The position numbers and the translations under genes were made by a program. Below the pieces are notes generated by a model. The model was not told the DNA's origin. It worked only from the letters and a program-made list of their open reading frames with translations, and ran no database searches. DNA of 64,000 nt from VRUE01 sp040879985 (GTDB lineage: Bacteria > Actinomycetota > Thermoleophilia > Solirubrobacterales > 70-9): positions 124,001-188,000 of the forward strand of contig JBBDJH010000002.1 in NCBI GenBank assembly GCA_040879985.1, written 5' to 3'. Positions 60,618-64,000 of the stretch are shown piece after piece. The first letter of the stretch is position 1. Each line of letters opens with the position of its first letter.

Positions 60618-60715
60618 GGGTTCCACTTAACTTTTTCCGAAGACAGACTGACGGCCGTCCGAGGTTGTCTGCGCGGAAACAGTACAAGACGTTCCACCCC
60701 TACCGGGATGGCCTC
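60602..60715 (+). repeat. Variable-arm hairpin repeat, family C/D, copy C
   Basis: Arms 60602-60621 and 60696-60715 are perfect 20-nt inverted complements (GAGGCCATCCCGGTAGGGGT). The left arm holds the mpg stop and the right arm touches the stop of the convergent PBP gene. The loop has TGACGGCCGTCCGA, shared exactly with the copy inside the glycosyltransferase at 29875-29993, and a weak inner TTTCCG/CGGAAA stem. Between convergent genes it may terminate both. Confidence 0.82.
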
Positions 60716-62901
60716 TATCCGGCAGTAATGCCGCCCCCGCCGCCCGATTCGGGCGCTGCGGAGGGGGGAGCTTCCGGTGCAGCATTCGATTCCGGTGCAG
60801 CTTCGGGAGCGTTTGATTCCGGGGCAGTTTCTGGCGCGGGAGCGGATTCCGGTTCGGTCGTCGTGGGCGGCACGTAGGTCTCTTCATCCCCTGAGGAGGA
60901 TGCCGGACCGTCGTCCTGCTCGTCCCGCTCGCTCTGGCGTTCCGCGGCTCGGTCGGCGGTTATCTCCTGCCAGGCTGAGATCACGCCGGCCCAGATCAGC
61001 GCCGGGAAGGTGCCGCCGTCGACCGGGGCGCCGGAGAACTCGGTTTCCATCGGCGTCGCGCTTTCGGCGTAGCCGACCCAGACGCAGGCGGTGACCTCGT
61101 CGGTCGCGCCGCAGAACCAGGCGTCGATGTTTTCGTCGGTGGTGCCGGTCTTGCCCCACTGGCTTTCGTCGCCGATGTCGGCGTTCGTCCCGGTGCCGCT
61201 GGTCACCACCGAGCGCAGGATGCTCTTCGTTTCTTCGGCGACGCCGGCTGGGAGCACCCGGGTGTGGATCGAGTCGTTGTCGCCGCCCTTGATCAGGTCG
61301 CCGTCGTCGTCGGTGACTTCGCTGTAGGCGACGGGGCTGGCGCCCGGCCTGGGGGCGAGCGTGCCGCTGACCCGGTCGCCGTCGTTGGCCAGGGTCGAGA
61401 AGGCATAGGTCCACTCCAGCGGGGTCACCCCTTCCTCGAGGCCGCCGAGCACCATCGCGGGGTTGGTCGAGAGGTGGGTGCGGACACCGAGCCGGTGCGC
61501 CGTGCGGGCGATCGCCCGGGTGCCGCCCGCGATGCTCTCCAGCCCGACCTGGGCGTAGACGGCGTTGTCCGAGTAGGTCGTCGCGGTCGCCAGCGAGGCC
61601 GAGCCGAGGTAGCTGTCCTCGTAGTTGTTGACCTCGAAGGTTTCCCGTTCCCGCTTGCCGAAGGGGAAGAGCTGGGGCGCCGATTCGTAGACCGCTTCCG
61701 GCGAGATCCCCTGCTGAAGCGCGGTGGCGAGGATGAACGGCTTGATCGAGGAGCCCGGCTGGCGGTGCCCGAGGGTCGCCAGGTTGAACGGCTTTTCCTC
61801 GAAGTCGGGGCCGGCGACCATCGCCTTGATGCCGGCGTTGCGGTTGTCGATCACGACGACCGCCGCGGTCGGCGGCAGGCCGCTCAGGTAGGAGCCGACG
61901 ACTTCCTCGGCGGCGGCCTGCAGGCGCAGGTCGAGCGTCGACCTGACTTTGAGCCCGCCGAAGAAGGTCTGCGCGGCGCCGAAGCGTTCGACCAGTTGCT
62001 GGCGCAGCCAGGAGGTGAAGTAGGGGGCCTCGGAGTCGAGCGTCGGCGGCTCGATGTCGGCCGGCGCAGGCAATGCCTGCTTGATCCCTTCCTGATACTG
62101 CTCGGTCGTGATGTAGCCCTGTTCGTGCATCCGTTCGAGCACCAGGTTGCGCCGCGCCAGCGCGTTCTCGGGAAAGATCTTCGGGTCGTAGAGCGAGGGA
62201 GAGGAGATGACCCCGGCCAACATCGCCGCCTCCCACGGCTCGAGCACCGCGGCGCAGGGGTCGGATTCGCTGCCGCAGCCGGGGTGGGCCGCTCCGAAGA
62301 ACGTCCGCGCCGCGGCCTCGATCCCGTAGGCGCCCTCGCCGAAGTAGATCGTGTTGAGGTACTCGGTGAGGATCTTGTCCTTGCTCCAGTGCTGCTCGAG
62401 CCGGTAGGCGAGCGCCGCCTCGCGGAACTTCTGGAAGACGGTTCGTTCGCCCTGCGCCTCGAGCGCTTCTTTGACGAACTGCTCGGTGATCGTCGAGGCG
62501 CCCTGCGCGGCGCTGCGGCTGATGATGTCCACGGCCAGGGCGCGGCCGATGCCCCGGAAGTCGACCCCGTCGTGGTCGTAGTAGCGCAGGTCCTCGATCG
62601 CGACCACGGCGTTCTTCATATTGGGCGAGATCTGCCCGGAGGTCAGCAGGATTTTGTTCTCGTTGCTGGTCAGCGTGCCGATCGGCTCGCCCGCCGCATC
62701 GCGGACCTCGCTGTTTTCCGACGCCTGGTACTGGGCGTAGTTGTAGATCGCGGGAAGGTCTTTGGAGACGGCGACGACCATGCCAAAGACCATCGAGACG
62801 ACGCCCAGGGCGGCAAGCCCGAGCAGGACGAAGAGAACGCGCAACTTCTTCAGGCGCGGCTTGGTGCGTGTGCCCGCCAAGAGGAGGCGGCAGTCTAGCA
62901 T
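60715..62901 (-). CDS. Class A penicillin-binding protein
   Basis: Bifunctional peptidoglycan synthase, 728 aa. Membrane helix about residues 21-46. The GT51 glycosyltransferase domain has VVAIEDLRYYDHDGVDFRGIGRA and GASTITEQFVKEAL, with YLNTIYFGEGAYGIEAAARTFFG following. The transpeptidase domain has SSIKP (Ser about 382), the SDN motif near 444 and KTGTT near 582. The C-terminal about 90 residues are a Pro/Glu/Ser-rich low-complexity tail, likely wall-spanning. Its ATG is only 7 nt from the divergent tyrS start. The stop touches a hairpin-repeat arm. Confidence 0.94.
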   Translation of the reverse strand: MLDCRLLLAGTRTKPRLKKLRVLFVLLGLAALGVVSMVFGMVVAVSKDLPAIYNYAQYQASENSEVRDAAGEPIGTLTSNENKILLTSGQISPNMKNAVVAIEDLRYYDHDGVDFRGIGRALAVDIISRSAAQGASTITEQFVKEALEAQGERTVFQKFREAALAYRLEQHWSKDKILTEYLNTIYFGEGAYGIEAAARTFFGAAHPGCGSESDPCAAVLEPWEAAMLAGVISSPSLYDPKIFPENALARRNLVLERMHEQGYITTEQYQEGIKQALPAPADIEPPTLDSEAPYFTSWLRQQLVERFGAAQTFFGGLKVRSTLDLRLQAAAEEVVGSYLSGLPPTAAVVVIDNRNAGIKAMVAGPDFEEKPFNLATLGHRQPGSSIKPFILATALQQGISPEAVYESAPQLFPFGKRERETFEVNNYEDSYLGSASLATATTYSDNAVYAQVGLESIAGGTRAIARTAHRLGVRTHLSTNPAMVLGGLEEGVTPLEWTYAFSTLANDGDRVSGTLAPRPGASPVAYSEVTDDDGDLIKGGDNDSIHTRVLPAGVAEETKSILRSVVTSGTGTNADIGDESQWGKTGTTDENIDAWFCGATDEVTACVWVGYAESATPMETEFSGAPVDGGTFPALIWAGVISAWQEITADRAAERQSERDEQDDGPASSSGDEETYVPPTTTEPESAPAPETAPESNAPEAAPESNAAPEAPPSAAPESGGGGGITAG
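62896..62901 (+). promoter_or_regulatory. -10 element of tyrS, overlapping the PBP start codon
   Basis: TAGCAT ends 7 nt before the tyrS ATG and its last three bases are the PBP start codon on the other strand. Confidence 0.4.
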
Positions 62902-62908
62902 TCGCGAA

Positions 62909-64000
62909 ATGGCGGAACCCGCAGATCTGACCCGCAACGCGGTCGACGTGCTGCCCGAGGGGATGCTCGCCGAGCAGCTGCGGGGCGACCGCCCGCTGCG
63001 GGTCAAGCTGGGCATCGACCCGACCACCGCCGACATCCACCTCGGCCACACGGTCGTGCTCGAGAAGCTGCGCGAGTTTCAGCAGGCCGGTCACACGGTC
63101 GTGCTGATCGTCGGCGACTTCACCGCCCGGGTCGGCGACCCCAGCGGCCGCTCCGCCCAGCGCCCTGTCCCCAGCGCCGAGCAGATCGAGGCCAACGCGG
63201 CCACCTACCAGGCGCAGGCCTTCAAGCTGCTCGACCGCGAGCGCACCGAGGTCCGCTTCAACAGCGAGTGGCTGCGGATGGCGCCCGAGGAGCTGCTCGG
63301 CCTGCTCGCCAGGACGACGGTCGCGCGGTTGCTCGAGCGCGACGACTTCCAGAAGCGGATGGCGGCGGGGCAGCCGGTCGCGGCGCTCGAGCTGCTCTAC
63401 CCGCTGCTGCAGGGCTACGACTCCGTCGCCGTCGAGGCCGATGTCGAGCTGGGCGGGACCGACCAGAAGTTCAACCTGCTCTTCGGCCGCGACATCCAGG
63501 CCGCCTACGGCGGCAAGCCGCAATCGATCCTGACGATGCCGATCCTGGTCGGCACCGACGGGGTCCAGAAGATGAGCAAGTCGCTCGGCAACTACGTCGG
63601 TGTCGACGAGGCGCCGGAGGAGATCTTCGGCAAGCTGATGGGCATCCCCGACGAGGCGATGCCCGACTACTTCCGCCTGCTGCTCGGCGCCGAGCTCCCC
63701 GCCGGCCCGCCGAACGAGGCCAAGCGCGAACTCGGCCGGCGGATCGTCGCCCGTTTCCACGACGAGGCGGCGGCGGGCGAGGCCGAGCAGCATTTCGACC
63801 GCCTCTTCGTCCGCCACGAGGCGCCGGTGGAGGTCGAGGAAGTCGGCCTCGGCGCCTACCTCGGCGAGGACGGCTCCTCGGTCCACCTGCCGCTGCTGCT
63901 CGCCGGCGCCTTCGAGATCAGTTCCAGCGAGGCGCGGCGGCTGCTCAAGCAGGGCGGCGTCAAGCTCGACGGCGAGCCGCTGGCCGGTGAGGCTCTGGAC
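62909..64000 (+). CDS. tyrS: Tyrosyl-tRNA synthetase (3' end cut by window edge)
   Basis: Class I synthetase charging tRNA-Tyr; 364 codons visible. The HIGH-type signature is LGIDPTTADIHLGHTVVL (about residues 34-51) and KMSKS is intact in GVQKMSKSLGNYV near residue 220. GDFTARVGDPSGRS and GTDQKFNLLFGRDIQ are typical of the shorter bacterial TyrRS subgroup. An S4-like RNA-binding domain begins before the edge (SSSEARRLLKQGGVKLDG). The ATG at 62909 has TAGCAT 7 nt upstream. Confidence 0.95.
   Translation, partial: MAEPADLTRNAVDVLPEGMLAEQLRGDRPLRVKLGIDPTTADIHLGHTVVLEKLREFQQAGHTVVLIVGDFTARVGDPSGRSAQRPVPSAEQIEANAATYQAQAFKLLDRERTEVRFNSEWLRMAPEELLGLLARTTVARLLERDDFQKRMAAGQPVAALELLYPLLQGYDSVAVEADVELGGTDQKFNLLFGRDIQAAYGGKPQSILTMPILVGTDGVQKMSKSLGNYVGVDEAPEEIFGKLMGIPDEAMPDYFRLLLGAELPAGPPNEAKRELGRRIVARFHDEAAAGEAEQHFDRLFVRHEAPVEVEEVGLGAYLGEDGSSVHLPLLLAGAFEISSSEARRLLKQGGVKLDGEPLAGEALD

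Overview
The window is 64 kb of very GC-rich bacterial chromosome, densely packed and free of phage or plasmid genes. I infer an actinobacterium (Actinomycetota), most likely of the Thermoleophilia/Solirubrobacterales type. The reasons are the base composition, frequent GTG starts, an actinobacterial-type serC, a classical menaquinone pathway paired with a type II NADH dehydrogenase, GatCAB, and a predominance of promoters that appear to start transcription at the start codon. The class-level placement is inference only. No rRNA, tRNA, CRISPR array, insertion sequence or replication origin was seen.

Layout. 1-2020: a two-component system on the minus strand, with the kinase cut by the window edge. 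2.1-10.1 kb: dnaE, a small Cys-rich protein, an acyl-CoA dehydrogenase, nfo and gltX. 10.2-15.6 kb: two LuxR-type regulators tail to tail, then an Rrf2 regulator with cysK-cysE, split by a 1.66-kb insert that holds a possible toxin-antitoxin pair and an aminoglycoside-phosphotransferase-like gene. 15.7-26.6 kb: pcrA, folD, a small membrane protein, a GMC oxidoreductase and the gatCAB-ndh operon. 26.7-31.7 kb: a DUF2304-GT2 fusion, two paralogous GT39-like membrane glycosyltransferases and a UDP-sulfoquinovose synthase. 31.7-42.4 kb: ilvBN and ilvC, separated by the menaquinone genes menF, menDCAB and menE. 42.7-46.5 kb: a cupin, serC-serA and a secreted RTX-repeat protein. 46.5-60.6 kb: an MFS exporter, leuA with a leader peptide, an AbiEi/DUF559 protein, an XRE-cupin regulator with leuC-leuD, then leuB, ilvE, cimA, a DegT aminotransferase, argH and mpg. 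60.7-64 kb: a class A penicillin-binding protein and tyrS, which runs off the end.

How the genes work together. The window holds nearly all of branched-chain amino acid synthesis (ilvBN, ilvC, ilvE, cimA, leuABCD; no ilvD or ilvA), a serine-to-cysteine route (serC, serA, cysE, cysK), menaquinone synthesis feeding NDH-2, and the gltX/gatCAB route to Gln-tRNA or Asn-tRNA.

Three non-gene signals stand out. (1) There are at least three families of hairpin repeats with a conserved core and long inverted arms. The two arms of one copy match each other but not the arms of other copies. They sit at the ends of convergent genes, and one copy is spliced in frame into a glycosyltransferase gene. (2) leuA has a leucine-rich leader peptide whose Leu codons are complementary to the leuA Shine-Dalgarno region, which suggests translational attenuation. 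(3) About 21 genes carry a TANNNT hexamer ending 6-10 nt before the start codon, the signature of leaderless transcription.
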